Assembly: GCA_015067835.1 (NCBI GenBank)
Contig: SVLS01000001.1
Location: forward strand, 1-64,000
DNA length: 64,000 nucleotides
Reading direction: 5' to 3'
From: Oscillospiraceae bacterium
Lineage (GTDB): Bacteria; Bacillota; Clostridia; Oscillospirales; Oscillospiraceae
Shown here one piece after another: positions 8,781 through 18,941 of the stretch. Numbering within the stretch: position 1 is the first letter of the stretch; each line of letters starts with the position of its first letter. The notes beneath the pieces were generated by a model that had not been told where the DNA came from, ran no database searches, and saw only the letters and a list, made by a program, of their open reading frames with translations. The position numbers and the translations under genes are program-made.

Positions 8781-9659
8781 TTACAGTTCGCCAATTTCTT
8801 TCAGCATTTTTTCAATTTCAGGGACATACTCAGGCTTGATAGGGGAGCAGTAATCGGGACAATGATAGCCTTCGTATCCCAAAAGATTCATGGTGGTGGA
8901 GTAGGCAGGCCACAGATTCCAGCCGATGAAGGCATCCCGGAGGGCAACGATGTTGTTCAGGCACTCTGCGGCGGTGGTGTAATCGCCGGCTGCCATAGCC
9001 TTGAACATCTTGCCGGTGTTCACCGGGGTGCAGGAGCACATACCGTCTAAGCACTTGTCAATGCCCCATTTGTAGGCAATGTCGAAGGTATCAAGACCGG
9101 AGTACACCATAATAAAATCCTTGGGAACATCGGGATTCAGGGTCAGCTTGCGGAACATCTGCTGATCAGCGGACTTGATGCCAATAAAATTGGGAACATC
9201 CCGCAGCAGCTCCAGTACCATATCATAGGTGATTTTAGTTTGGGTCACGCTGGGAAGATCGTACAGGAGAATACTGTGGCGGGTAGATGCGGCAACGCCT
9301 TTGAAATAGTTCATCATCTGATCCCGGCTGCAGGTGGAGTAGTAAGGGGCCGTGAAAACAAAACCGGCAATATCAAGGTTTTCCATAGCGGCCATACGTT
9401 CTTTTGCACGGGCGATGGAGGTATCCATTGCACCTACAAATACCGGCACCCGTCCGGCTGCAGCCTCCACCGCAGTGGTGGCTACCTCCGGGCATACATC
9501 CTGCTTCAGTGCAGCCTGCATACCCATGGAACCCATGCACAAAAGACCGACTGCTCCGGCATTGATCTGATCCTCAATTTGTTTGCGGTAGCTTTCCACA
9601 CAGAGATTTCCTTTTGCGTCCAAAGGTGTGCCTAATGCGGGAACAAAACCTGCTTTCAT
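8781..9659 (-). CDS. Dihydrodipicolinate synthase / N-acetylneuraminate lyase family aldolase
   Basis: FVPALGTPLDAKGNL...GAVGLLCMGSMGMQAAL..., LLYDLPSVTQTKI, IGIKSAD. Confidence 0.9.
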   Translation of the reverse strand: MKAGFVPALGTPLDAKGNLCVESYRKQIEDQINAGAVGLLCMGSMGMQAALKQDVCPEVATTAVEAAAGRVPVFVGAMDTSIARAKERMAAMENLDIAGFVFTAPYYSTCSRDQMMNYFKGVAASTRHSILLYDLPSVTQTKITYDMVLELLRDVPNFIGIKSADQQMFRKLTLNPDVPKDFIMVYSGLDTFDIAYKWGIDKCLDGMCSCTPVNTGKMFKAMAAGDYTTAAECLNNIVALRDAFIGWNLWPAYSTTMNLLGYEGYHCPDYCSPIKPEYVPEIEKMLKEIGEL

Positions 9660-9806
9660 AATTATATTCCTCCAATGTAATATTGTATAGGTCTATTTTA
9701 CTGCCCGCGTTGTGGGCTGACAATCTTTGAAGGGGTCAAAAATCCGGTAAATGTGTCCTAAATTAACAAAAATAAAAAGAAATTGTCTTTTTGGGAAATA
9801 ACTTCC

Positions 9807-9835
9807 TTGACAACCGAAGCCGGTGATTTTACAAT
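9807..9835 (+). promoter_or_regulatory. Candidate sigma70/A promoter of the AraC gene
   Basis: TTGACA N17 TACAAT. Confidence 0.6.
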
Positions 9836-9855
9836 AAAACAAGAGGTGATACCCT

Positions 9856-10671
9856 ATGAGCAAAATGGCAAATCGCTGGGAAACCCCGATGGGCGGGGTG
9901 ATTCCCTATCTGCAGTGGAGCGAACTATCCGCAGAAGAACTGAACTTTTGGAAAACCGGTCGCCACAACCACGCATCCTATGAGCTGCATATCATTCTGC
10001 AAGGCCGGTGCAGCCTGTTTATCAACAATGCAGAACTGTCCTTAGAGGCCGGGCAGGGGGTTATCATCTCTCCGGAGGTGTACCACGGCCCCAATACTGT
10101 GGAGCAGCCCTTCAGCCGTTTTTCCGTTGCCTTTTACCCGGCCGAAAATTTGCTGCCCGCGGGGGATTTTCTCGCCTTTCAGGCTGACGAAACCATAATC
10201 CATATTTGTAATTGTATTTTGCAGGAACTCAAGCAGACAGAGGACTTATTTCACAAAGAATTGCTTTCCGACCAATTCGGTCAGCTGATCCTTACTGTGC
10301 TGCGGACAGTAAAAGAAAATCCGCCTGCCAAGGCCATCGCTTATCCAAAGCAACTGGAGGATATGACGGTGATCGATCGATTCTTCGTCACCACACCCCC
10401 CAGGCAGCGCACCAAGGAGAATTTGGCCAATCTCTTAAACTGCTCCCAGCGGCAGGCGTTGCGAAAAATTTATGCCCTTTACGGTATGAGTTTTCAGAAA
10501 AAGCAAATGCTCTCCCAGATCGAAACCGCCCAGCACCTGCTGCGGACTACGGATCAAAGTGTGGACGAGATCTGTGAGGCAGTGGGCTATTCCGACCCCG
10601 CCGCTTTTTATAAAGCCTTCAAGCTGTTGGCCGATACTACACCGATTAAATATCGCAAAAATACAACCTAG
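9856..10671 (+). CDS. AraC family transcriptional regulator
   Basis: Cupin-like N-terminus (GRCSLFINNAELSLEAGQGVIISPEVYHGP) and AraC HTH (IETAQHLLRTTDQSVDEICEAVGYSDPAAFYKAFK). Confidence 0.92.
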   Translation: MSKMANRWETPMGGVIPYLQWSELSAEELNFWKTGRHNHASYELHIILQGRCSLFINNAELSLEAGQGVIISPEVYHGPNTVEQPFSRFSVAFYPAENLLPAGDFLAFQADETIIHICNCILQELKQTEDLFHKELLSDQFGQLILTVLRTVKENPPAKAIAYPKQLEDMTVIDRFFVTTPPRQRTKENLANLLNCSQRQALRKIYALYGMSFQKKQMLSQIETAQHLLRTTDQSVDEICEAVGYSDPAAFYKAFKLLADTTPIKYRKNTT

Positions 10672-10832
10672 TCCAAATGATTAATAATAGATTATGTGTT
10701 TATATCTCTCATTGAGATCATCTTTATCCACAAATAAACAACGCCAATTTTCACCCGGCGTTGGTGTCAAAATTGGTGTCAAATGCGTTTTGATATATTG
10801 CATTTCATCTCAAAAAGTCACAAAAACAAAGA

Positions 10833-10858
10833 AAAACCACGGCAAAAGCCGTGGTTTT
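10833..10858. terminator. Bidirectional terminator hairpin
   Basis: AAAACCACGGCaaaaGCCGTGGTTTT. Confidence 0.7.
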
Positions 10859-10860
10859 TA

Positions 10861-10936
<76 letters not shown>

Positions 10937-11057
10937 ATATTTAGCACTTTCTGAGTGCCTAGGTATTATAGCACGGGTAAGTTTATTTGTCAACCCTTTT
11001 TCGTTCTTCAGAATACGACAAAAAAGGACAGACCCGGTCAGATCTGTCCTTCATTGT

Positions 11058-12485
11058 TTAGAAATAGCACTTCTCAGCAATATATGCCTTCAAATCCTTA
11101 ATGGGAACACGCACCTGCTCCATGGTATCCCGGTCGCGGACAGTTACGCAGTCATCAGCGGGCGTAGTCTCATCGCCCACGGTCTGGAAGTCCACAGTGA
11201 TACACAGAGGTGTGCCGATTTCGTCCTCACGGCGATAGCGCTTGCCGATGGAGCCGGAATCATCAAAGTCCACCATAAAGTCCTTACGCAGCTCTGCATA
11301 AATCTCCTCAGCCTTGGGAGACAGCTTCTTGCTCAGGGGCAGGATAGCCGCCTTGAAGGGTGCCAGAGCCGGATGCAGACGCAGAACGGTACGGACATCG
11401 TCCTTTCCGTTCTTATCCTGACCGACGACCTCCTCGTCATAAGCCTCGCACAGGAATGCCAGCGCCACACGGTCGCAGCCCAGGGAGGGCTCAATGACAT
11501 AGGGGATATAGTGTTCATTCTTCTCCTGGTCGTAGTATTCCAGGGACTTGCCGGAGGCCTCCTGGTGACGGCCCAGGTCATAGTCAGTACGGTCAGCAAT
11601 GCCCCACAGTTCGCCCCAACCGCCACCGAAGGGGAACTGGTACTCAATGTCCGTGGTTGCACGGGAATAGAATGCCAATTCAGCAGGGTCGTGGTCACGC
11701 AAACGCAGGGAATCTTCCTTGATACCCAGGCTCATCAGCCAATTCTTGCAGAAATCCTTCCAGTAGGCAAACCACTCCAGGTCGGTGCCGGGCTGGCAGA
11801 AGAATTCGCATTCCATCTGCTCGAACTCACGGGTACGGAAGGTGAAGTTGCCAGGCGTAATCTCGTTACGGAATGCCTTACCCACCTGGCAAACGCCAAA
11901 GGGCAGCTTCTTCCGGGTTGTACGCTGAATATTTGCAAAATTCACGAAAATACCCTGGGCGGTTTCAGGCCGCATATAGACGGTGGAGGAGGAGTCCTCG
12001 GTAACGCCCATCTGGGTCTTGAACATCAGGTTAAACTTACGGATAGAGGTAAAATGATGCTTGCCGCAGCTGGGGCAAATGACATCCTCGTGAGAAGCAA
12101 TGTATGCATCCATCTCTTCCTGGCTCATGGCATCCACATTCACATCCTTGCCGGACTCGGAAGCGGAAATCAGCTGGTCTGCTCTCTGCCGGGAGCCGCA
12201 GCCCTTGCAGTCCACCAGCGGATCAGAGAAAGAGCCCACATGTCCGGTGGTCACCCAAGTGGTGGGATTCATCAGAATGGCAGCGTCCAGACCCACATTA
12301 TAGGGAGACTCCTGCACAAATTTCTTCAGCCACGCTTTTTTCACATTGTTCTTGAACTCCACACCCAGAGGGCCGTAGTCCCAGGAGTTTGCCAAGCCGC
12401 CGTAAATCTCCGAGCCGGCGTACACGAAGCCACGGTTCTTACAGAGATTTACAATCATATCCAAGGTTTTTTCGCTGTTTTTCAT
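11058..12485 (-). CDS. glyQS: Glycine--tRNA ligase, homodimeric type
   Basis: [65 protein letters not shown]; start trimmed to MKNSEK after GGAGG. Confidence 0.96.
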   Translation of the reverse strand: MKNSEKTLDMIVNLCKNRGFVYAGSEIYGGLANSWDYGPLGVEFKNNVKKAWLKKFVQESPYNVGLDAAILMNPTTWVTTGHVGSFSDPLVDCKGCGSRQRADQLISASESGKDVNVDAMSQEEMDAYIASHEDVICPSCGKHHFTSIRKFNLMFKTQMGVTEDSSSTVYMRPETAQGIFVNFANIQRTTRKKLPFGVCQVGKAFRNEITPGNFTFRTREFEQMECEFFCQPGTDLEWFAYWKDFCKNWLMSLGIKEDSLRLRDHDPAELAFYSRATTDIEYQFPFGGGWGELWGIADRTDYDLGRHQEASGKSLEYYDQEKNEHYIPYVIEPSLGCDRVALAFLCEAYDEEVVGQDKNGKDDVRTVLRLHPALAPFKAAILPLSKKLSPKAEEIYAELRKDFMVDFDDSGSIGKRYRREDEIGTPLCITVDFQTVGDETTPADDCVTVRDRDTMEQVRVPIKDLKAYIAEKCYF

Positions 12486-12564
12486 TGCAATATCCTCCAA
12501 ATTTTCGGATCGTTTTTTGTTGATTTATTATACATAGCCTGCCGACAGAAATCAAGCTATTTCT

Positions 12565-13392
12565 TTATTCCGCCGCTACCAGCTCCGGACCCAGATCCTT
12601 CGCCATCAGCTCATATACCATCTGTGCAATCTCAACGGTGTTCATTTCTGCATATTCTTCCGGCTGGATGGTCTTGACCACATTCAAATAGACCTCCGTC
12701 GCCTTCAGCTTGGGAATATTCTTAAAAATCTGGGGTGAATTTCTCACTGTGCACACCACGATGGGCACCTTGGTCTTTTGGGCAATTTTGAAAACGCCGC
12801 TGCGGAAATGGTGCAAAAGCCCATCGCCTTTGATGTAGCCCTCCGGGAACACACCCATGGACACCTCATCCTCTTTGATCAGGCGGATGCTGTTGATAAT
12901 GGTTTTCAGCGCTTCCCGGTCATTTTCCCGGTTGATGGGCTGGCACATAATTTTGTGCATAAGCGGACCAATCAGGAATTTGGAAGTATTCTCCCGCTTT
13001 GTGATAAAAGCCAGCTGATGTCCCTTCATCACCTGAAGCAGAATCACCGGGTCTGTCTCGCTCAGGTGGTTGCACACCACCACGAACCGCCCCTGCTTCG
13101 GGATACGGTGACTGCCTTTGGTATGAATGTGCACCCGCAGAGCCTTCACAATGGCAGAAATATAGAGATTCATCATCGTTCTGTAAAACCGGCTGTCGTG
13201 CTCCTGGGGTTTCCTTTGGTCCACCAGCAGGCACGCAATCCACAGAAACAGAAATGCCAGAATCACAAAGCCTAAAGCGCTTCCCAAAAAGCAGACCGGT
13301 GCCAGCCATAGGCTGTGCAGTCCTGCCTGTGCTGCAATGCACACGACGGCGCTGACCAGTCCGGAAGCGACGGCAATTCCGCCTAAAAGCAT
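12565..13392 (-). CDS. plsC: 1-acyl-sn-glycerol-3-phosphate acyltransferase (PlsC)
   Basis: VVCNHLSETDPVIL, GVFPEGYIKGDG; start trimmed to MLLGG after GGAGGGG. Confidence 0.85.
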   Translation of the reverse strand: MLLGGIAVASGLVSAVVCIAAQAGLHSLWLAPVCFLGSALGFVILAFLFLWIACLLVDQRKPQEHDSRFYRTMMNLYISAIVKALRVHIHTKGSHRIPKQGRFVVVCNHLSETDPVILLQVMKGHQLAFITKRENTSKFLIGPLMHKIMCQPINRENDREALKTIINSIRLIKEDEVSMGVFPEGYIKGDGLLHHFRSGVFKIAQKTKVPIVVCTVRNSPQIFKNIPKLKATEVYLNVVKTIQPEEYAEMNTVEIAQMVYELMAKDLGPELVAAE

Positions 13393-13537
13393 AGTTTCCC
13401 CTCCACTTATCCGTATTTTCCTCATTATACTCTATTTTTTCAAAGGAAACAAGTGGAAAATACATTGTGTAGGGGTAGAAATTATAAGAATAAAATGGTA
13501 TAATATTGTATTATCCTCAACGGAAAGGTATTTGACT

Positions 13538-15253
13538 ATGGCTCTGTCCCAAAATGCTCCCTGGCTTGCCTATTACGGAAACACTCCGGCATCGCTTTCC
13601 TATCCGGATTGCTCGATGTATGAGCTGGTCGCACAGGCTGCGCAGAAGCATCCAAAAACAACCGCCTATATTTTTATGGGACGGAAAACTGACTATTCTG
13701 CCTTTTTGCAGCGAATTGACGCTGCTGCAAAAGGGCTGACTGCCATAGGCATCAACAAGGGCGACCGGGTAACGCTGTGTATGGCCAACACCCCACAGGC
13801 GCTGGACTGCTTTTATGCGCTGAACCGCATTGGCGCCATTGCCAATATGATTCATCCTCTTTCCGCACCGGAGGAAATTGCCCTTTGCATCAATATGTCT
13901 CACAGCAAGGCTGTTTTGACCTTGAGTCAGTTCTACGAAAAGGTTGCTTCTGTAAAGAATCGTTTGGAAGCACCCTGTCAGATCATCATCGCCCGGATTC
14001 AGGAAGAGCTGCCTCCGGTTACGAAGCTTTTCTATCCCCTGTCTCAAACTGCCCGAAAGGAAAAGCCTTTGCCTGCCGCCGGCTATATTCTTTGGTCGGA
14101 TCTGCTGAAAAAGGGACAAGGCATCTCCTTACCAGAGCATCAGGCTGCCGCTGATGACTGCGCCGCAATTCTCTATTCCGGTGGAACCACCGGCACCACC
14201 AAGGGGATTTTGCTATCCAACCGCAACTTTAACTGTCTGGGTCTGCAAACCATTGCCGCCTCCGGCTATCCGGACATTTCCGGAATGAAAATGCTGGCAG
14301 TAATGCCGATTTTCCACGGCTTTGGTCTCGGAGTCGGCGTGCATACGCCCTTGATTGGCGGCGCAACCTGCATTCTGGTGCCTCAATTCAGCATCAAAAC
14401 CTATTCCCGGATTCTGCGCCGGCAGAAGCCGGATTTTATCCCCGGCGTGCCTACCCTTTTTGAAGCGCTGCTGCGGTGCAAAAATCTGGAAAATGTAAAT
14501 CTTGGATTTCTCAAGGGCATTTTTTGCGGTGGCGACACCCTCTCTCCTTTGCTAAAAAAGCGGGTGGATGCCTTTTTGAAAGCCCACGGCTGCACGGAGC
14601 AGATTCGGGAAGGCTATGGTGCCACCGAATGTATCAGCGCTTCCTGTCTGACACCTAAAGATTATGCCCGGGAGGGCTCTATTGGTGTTCCCTTCCCTGA
14701 CACCTTCTATAAAATTGTCAAGCCCGGCACCACAGAGGAGGTTCCTCCCCATAGGGAGGGAGAAATCTGCATTTGCGGTCCGACGGTTATGCTTGGCTAT
14801 ATGGACAACCCCGAGGAAACAGCCCAGGCTCTGCAAATTCATCCCGATGGCAAGCGCTGGCTTCATACGGCAGATTTAGGCTTTATGGATGAGGACGGAT
14901 TTGTATACTTCCGTCAACGCCTGAAGCGGATGATTGTATCCTCCGGCTACAATATTTACCCCTCTCAGCTGGAAAGCATTCTTGACCGCCACGAAAAGGT
15001 TTTGCAGTCCTGCGTGGTGGGCGTAAAGGACGATTATAAAGGTCAGCGGGTGCACGCTTTCGTCGTACCGGCACCGGGCATTACGCCTGATGATGCCCTC
15101 CGGGAAGAGCTTCTGGCTTATTGCCGCAACTGCTTTGCCAAATTTGCGATGCCCCGGCAAATAGAATTCCGTACCGACCTTCCAAAAACCGCTGTAGGCA
15201 AAGTCGCCTACCGGATTCTGGAGGCGGAAGCCAATGAAAAGGCAGGATTATGA
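13538..15253 (+). CDS. AMP-binding acyl-CoA synthetase/ligase
   Basis: ILYSGGTTGTTKGILLSNRN, EGYGATEC, HTADLGFMDEDGFVYF, GYNIYPSQLE. Confidence 0.93.
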   Translation: MALSQNAPWLAYYGNTPASLSYPDCSMYELVAQAAQKHPKTTAYIFMGRKTDYSAFLQRIDAAAKGLTAIGINKGDRVTLCMANTPQALDCFYALNRIGAIANMIHPLSAPEEIALCINMSHSKAVLTLSQFYEKVASVKNRLEAPCQIIIARIQEELPPVTKLFYPLSQTARKEKPLPAAGYILWSDLLKKGQGISLPEHQAAADDCAAILYSGGTTGTTKGILLSNRNFNCLGLQTIAASGYPDISGMKMLAVMPIFHGFGLGVGVHTPLIGGATCILVPQFSIKTYSRILRRQKPDFIPGVPTLFEALLRCKNLENVNLGFLKGIFCGGDTLSPLLKKRVDAFLKAHGCTEQIREGYGATECISASCLTPKDYAREGSIGVPFPDTFYKIVKPGTTEEVPPHREGEICICGPTVMLGYMDNPEETAQALQIHPDGKRWLHTADLGFMDEDGFVYFRQRLKRMIVSSGYNIYPSQLESILDRHEKVLQSCVVGVKDDYKGQRVHAFVVPAPGITPDDALREELLAYCRNCFAKFAMPRQIEFRTDLPKTAVGKVAYRILEAEANEKAGL

Positions 15254-15254
15254 T

Positions 15255-15974
15255 ATGAAAAAACGAATCTGGGAACTGGATGCCCTGCGAGGGCTCTGTA
15301 TTCTGGGTATGGTGGTCGTCCACTTTATTTACGATTTGGTGGAGCTGTACGGCCTGGTCGCCTGGGAATACCCTCCCCTGTTCACCTTTGTCAAGCAATG
15401 GGGCGGTGTGCTGTTTTTACTGATTTCCGGCATCAGCGTTACCTTAGGCTCTCATTGTATCCGCCGGGGTCTGCTGGTATTCGCCTGCGGACTTGTATGC
15501 ACCGCCGTCACTGTGGGAATGTATCATTTCCAAATGGCCGGCAAAAGCATCATTATTTACTTTGGTGTGCTGCATTGTCTGGGCGTGTGTATGCTTCTGT
15601 GGCCGATTTTTCGCAAGCTGCCACATTGGGCGCTGGCACTTTTGGGACTTTGCCTGGCCATCATCGGTCTGTATTTATTAGGGCGTCCGGGACTTCCTTT
15701 CCCCTATTTGATGCCTCTTGGGCTGCCCTGGTCCGGCTTTTCTTCTTCGGATTATTTTCCGCTGCTCCCCTATTTTGGCTTTTTCCTCATTGGGTGTGCG
15801 TTGGGACGCAGCGTATATCGAAAGAAGCAAAGCCTTCTGCCCAAGGTCAACGCCAATTTCTTTCTCATTCGTTTTTTAACGCTGTGCGGCAAGCACTCTT
15901 TATGGATTTATTTGCTTCATCAACCCCTGCTCAGCGGTATTTTCTATTTGATTATGTGGCTGCAGCCCAAATAA
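15255..15974 (+). CDS. Heparan-alpha-glucosaminide N-acetyltransferase-like (DUF1624) membrane protein
   Basis: RIWELDALRGLCILGMVVVHFIYDL; multi-TM. Confidence 0.8.
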   Translation: MKKRIWELDALRGLCILGMVVVHFIYDLVELYGLVAWEYPPLFTFVKQWGGVLFLLISGISVTLGSHCIRRGLLVFACGLVCTAVTVGMYHFQMAGKSIIIYFGVLHCLGVCMLLWPIFRKLPHWALALLGLCLAIIGLYLLGRPGLPFPYLMPLGLPWSGFSSSDYFPLLPYFGFFLIGCALGRSVYRKKQSLLPKVNANFFLIRFLTLCGKHSLWIYLLHQPLLSGIFYLIMWLQPK

Positions 15975-15987
15975 CGGAGGTCATCCT

Positions 15988-16734
15988 ATGAAAAACTTTT
16001 TAAAAACCCATTATCTCCCCCTTGGTGTACTGGCATGCAGCGTGATCACTATGTTTTTGCGGATGCTTTTGTGGATTTCGGCCATTTCCAACGATGAAAG
16101 CAATCTGCTTCCTGCAGGCACCTGGCCGGATGTAGTAAGCTGGATTATGGTGGCAATTGTGATTGCTTTACTGGTCTTTTTCTGCTGGAAGCTGAAAAAG
16201 CTGCCCAAGTACCGTGATCATTTCAAACCCTCTAAGCTGGCAGCTGCCGGTATGCTTCTCGGTGCTGTGGGCATCCTGATTTCTTCCATTTCCGCTCTTG
16301 GCGGCAACGGAGACACCTTGACCACCATCAGTGCTGTTTTGGGCATCGTTTCTGCCGGCTCGTTGGGCTATCTGGCCTTTTGCCGGATGAAAGGCGCCCG
16401 CGTTTCCATTGCATTTCACGGCATTATCTGCCTGTACCTGATGCTGTACCTGATTTCCTGCTACCGAGTGTGGAGCTCCTGCGCTCAGCTGCAGGTCTAT
16501 GCCTTTGAGCTGCTGGCTGTGGTATTTACAATGCTGGCCTGTTATCATCGTGCCGCCTTTGACACCGATCAGGGAAAACCCCGCTCCTACGCCTTTTTCT
16601 CCTGTGCTGCACTGTTTTTCTGCATTGCTGCATTGCCCGGCTGTAATAATGAAATGTTCCTTCTGGGCTGTGCCGCCTGGATGTTCACCACCCCCTGCGA
16701 CCTGACCCCGGCTGCTGAAAATGAAAAAGCTTGA
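15988..16734 (+). CDS. Multi-TM membrane protein, hypothetical
   Basis: Repeated hydrophobic segments; in operon. Confidence 0.65.
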   Translation: MKNFLKTHYLPLGVLACSVITMFLRMLLWISAISNDESNLLPAGTWPDVVSWIMVAIVIALLVFFCWKLKKLPKYRDHFKPSKLAAAGMLLGAVGILISSISALGGNGDTLTTISAVLGIVSAGSLGYLAFCRMKGARVSIAFHGIICLYLMLYLISCYRVWSSCAQLQVYAFELLAVVFTMLACYHRAAFDTDQGKPRSYAFFSCAALFFCIAALPGCNNEMFLLGCAAWMFTTPCDLTPAAENEKA

Positions 16735-18049
16735 CGCCTTGATGTTACCGGAATATGTCCGGCAATGTATGGATGCTCTGGAATCCCACGGCTTTGCCTG
16801 CTATGCAGTGGGCGGCTGCGTACGGGATATGCTTCTGGGGCTGACGCCGCAGGATTATGACCTGTGCACCAACGCATTGCCGGAGCAAATTCGCACTGTT
16901 TTTGCCGAAAAAAGACTGATTTTGAATGGCGAAAAGCACGGAACGGTGGGCGTGATAACCGATGGCGGTGTTGTGGAAATCACCACTTTTCGGTCAGAGG
17001 GCGATTATACAGACAGTCGCCATCCTGGCTGGGTGAAGTATCTGGATTCCATTGAGGCGGACCTTGCCCGGCGGGATTTCACCGTCAATGCAATGGCCTA
17101 TTCGCCTAAGCGCGCCCTTGTTGATCCCTTTGGCGGACAGCAGGATTTGCAAAACGGCATTTTGCGGGCAGTCGGCAATCCTACCGCCCGGTTTACGGAG
17201 GATGCGCTGCGCATTGTCCGGGGTATGCGTTTTGCGGTGCGTTATCAGCTCACTCTTCAGGATGATACGATGGAAGCCATGTACGCCTGTGCGTCGCTGC
17301 TGGAGCATATTGCCAAGGAGCGGATTTTTGACGAGTTATGTAAACTTCTCCTGCGAACAACAGGAGAGGATTTGCTCCGTTTTTCCGCCATTCTCGCACA
17401 AATCATCCCGGGGCTTGCGCCCACAATAGGCTTTGCGCAGCACAGCTCCCACCATTTATATGATGTCTTCACCCACACCGCCTATGTTACCGGCGGTGTG
17501 GAGGAGGAGCTTTCTCTGCGCTGGGCTGCCCTGCTCCACGATTTGGGAAAGGTGCATACCTTTACGACGGACGAAAACGGCAATGGGCATTTTTACGGTC
17601 ACGCCGCCGTCAGCGCCCAGCTGGCAGATGAGATTTTGCACCGTTTGAAAGCACCTACCGCTCTGCGGGAGGATGTGGTATTTCTCATTGCACAGCACAT
17701 GACACCTGTGCTTCCTGAGCGAAAAAGAATGCGCAGGCAGCTGAGCAAATGGGGCGCAGAGCGTCTTCAGAAGCTGCTTATGCTGCAGAAGGCGGACTTT
17801 TCTGGCAAGGGCACAGTCAACGAGGATTTTCCCTTTGATGAAACCAATGCGCTGCTGCAGGCACTTCTAGAAGAAAACAGCTGCCTGAGCTTAAAGGATT
17901 TGGCCGTCAACGGCCACGATTTGATGGCGCTTGGCTTTTCCGGCGAGGCTGTAGGGCAATGTCTGAACTGGCTGCTGCAGCAGGTGGTGGAAGAAACCCT
18001 CGAAAATGAAAAGGCGGTTTTATTGACTGCTGTTAAAAATAAGAAGTAA
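16721..18049 (+). CDS. cca: CCA tRNA nucleotidyltransferase / poly(A) polymerase family
   Basis: CYAVGGCVRDMLLGLTPQDYDLCTNA, RRDFTVNAMAY, EDALRIVRGMRFA, HD motif LHDLGK. Confidence 0.94.
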   Translation: MKKLDALMLPEYVRQCMDALESHGFACYAVGGCVRDMLLGLTPQDYDLCTNALPEQIRTVFAEKRLILNGEKHGTVGVITDGGVVEITTFRSEGDYTDSRHPGWVKYLDSIEADLARRDFTVNAMAYSPKRALVDPFGGQQDLQNGILRAVGNPTARFTEDALRIVRGMRFAVRYQLTLQDDTMEAMYACASLLEHIAKERIFDELCKLLLRTTGEDLLRFSAILAQIIPGLAPTIGFAQHSSHHLYDVFTHTAYVTGGVEEELSLRWAALLHDLGKVHTFTTDENGNGHFYGHAAVSAQLADEILHRLKAPTALREDVVFLIAQHMTPVLPERKRMRRQLSKWGAERLQKLLMLQKADFSGKGTVNEDFPFDETNALLQALLEENSCLSLKDLAVNGHDLMALGFSGEAVGQCLNWLLQQVVEETLENEKAVLLTAVKNKK

Positions 18050-18068
18050 GCTCGGTGGAGGACCGTAT

Positions 18069-18929
18069 ATGAAAAAGATAATTGCCTCTCTTTTGCTGCT
18101 GGCGCTGATCCTGACCGGCTGTGCCGCCCAATCCCCCAGGGAAGAAGTTGACTACCTGACTGTTCACTACATCGATGTGGGTCAGGCGGACTGTATTTTG
18201 CTGCTGGCCGGCGACACCGCAGTTTTAATTGACGGCGGCAATACGGATACCTCTGCCGAAGTGGTTTCTTATCTGCGCCGTTATGGCGTAAAAGACGTGG
18301 ATTTGATGGTCAACACCCATCCTCACGGAGATCATATCGGCGGACTGCCCGCCGTTCTTTCCGGTTTCCCGGTGGAAACGGTCTGGACCTCTACCTTGAA
18401 TTACGATTCTTATACCTTTGACCGCTTTATGAACCTGGCACGGGAGCAGGATGCCAAGATTGAGATTCCCACCCCCGGCACCGTCTATCAGGAGGATGGA
18501 TTACTTTTGACAGTTCTTGGTCCTGTGGGAACGAACTACGAGGATTTGAACGACACCTCCCTGGTACTGATGGCGCAGTTTGGCGAAAAGAAGTTCCTGT
18601 TCACCGGAGATATGGAATCCGTTGCGGAAAACCATCTTCTCACCTCGCAGGTATCCTTGAAGGCCGATGTGCTGAAGGTCGGACATCACGGCAGTTACAG
18701 CTCCACCAGCGCACCGTTTTTGAAGGCGGTTGACCCGGATTACGCCGTCATCAGCTGCGGCAGGGACAATGAATACGGTCATCCTCACCCCGGGCCTATG
18801 AAAGAACTGAAAAACCAAAATGTGGAGGTCTTCCGCACCGACTTGATGGGCAGCGTAACGATTATGACGGATGGGAAAAAGCTTTCCTTCCTTCTGGAGT
18901 ATCCTGCCGCAATGCCCAACGCTGCTTAA
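18069..18929 (+). CDS. ComEC/Rec2-like MBL-fold metallohydrolase, lipoprotein
   Basis: Lipobox LILTGCAA; HYIDVGQADCILL, NTHPHGDHIGGL, LKVGHHGSYSSTS. Confidence 0.92.
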   Translation: MKKIIASLLLLALILTGCAAQSPREEVDYLTVHYIDVGQADCILLLAGDTAVLIDGGNTDTSAEVVSYLRRYGVKDVDLMVNTHPHGDHIGGLPAVLSGFPVETVWTSTLNYDSYTFDRFMNLAREQDAKIEIPTPGTVYQEDGLLLTVLGPVGTNYEDLNDTSLVLMAQFGEKKFLFTGDMESVAENHLLTSQVSLKADVLKVGHHGSYSSTSAPFLKAVDPDYAVISCGRDNEYGHPHPGPMKELKNQNVEVFRTDLMGSVTIMTDGKKLSFLLEYPAAMPNAA

Positions 18930-18941
18930 GGCTGAATTGCT

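Noticed and set aside
12486-12564. T-box leader upstream of glyQS
   Set aside because: The intergenic space is only about 80 nt and no T-box sequence is visible.
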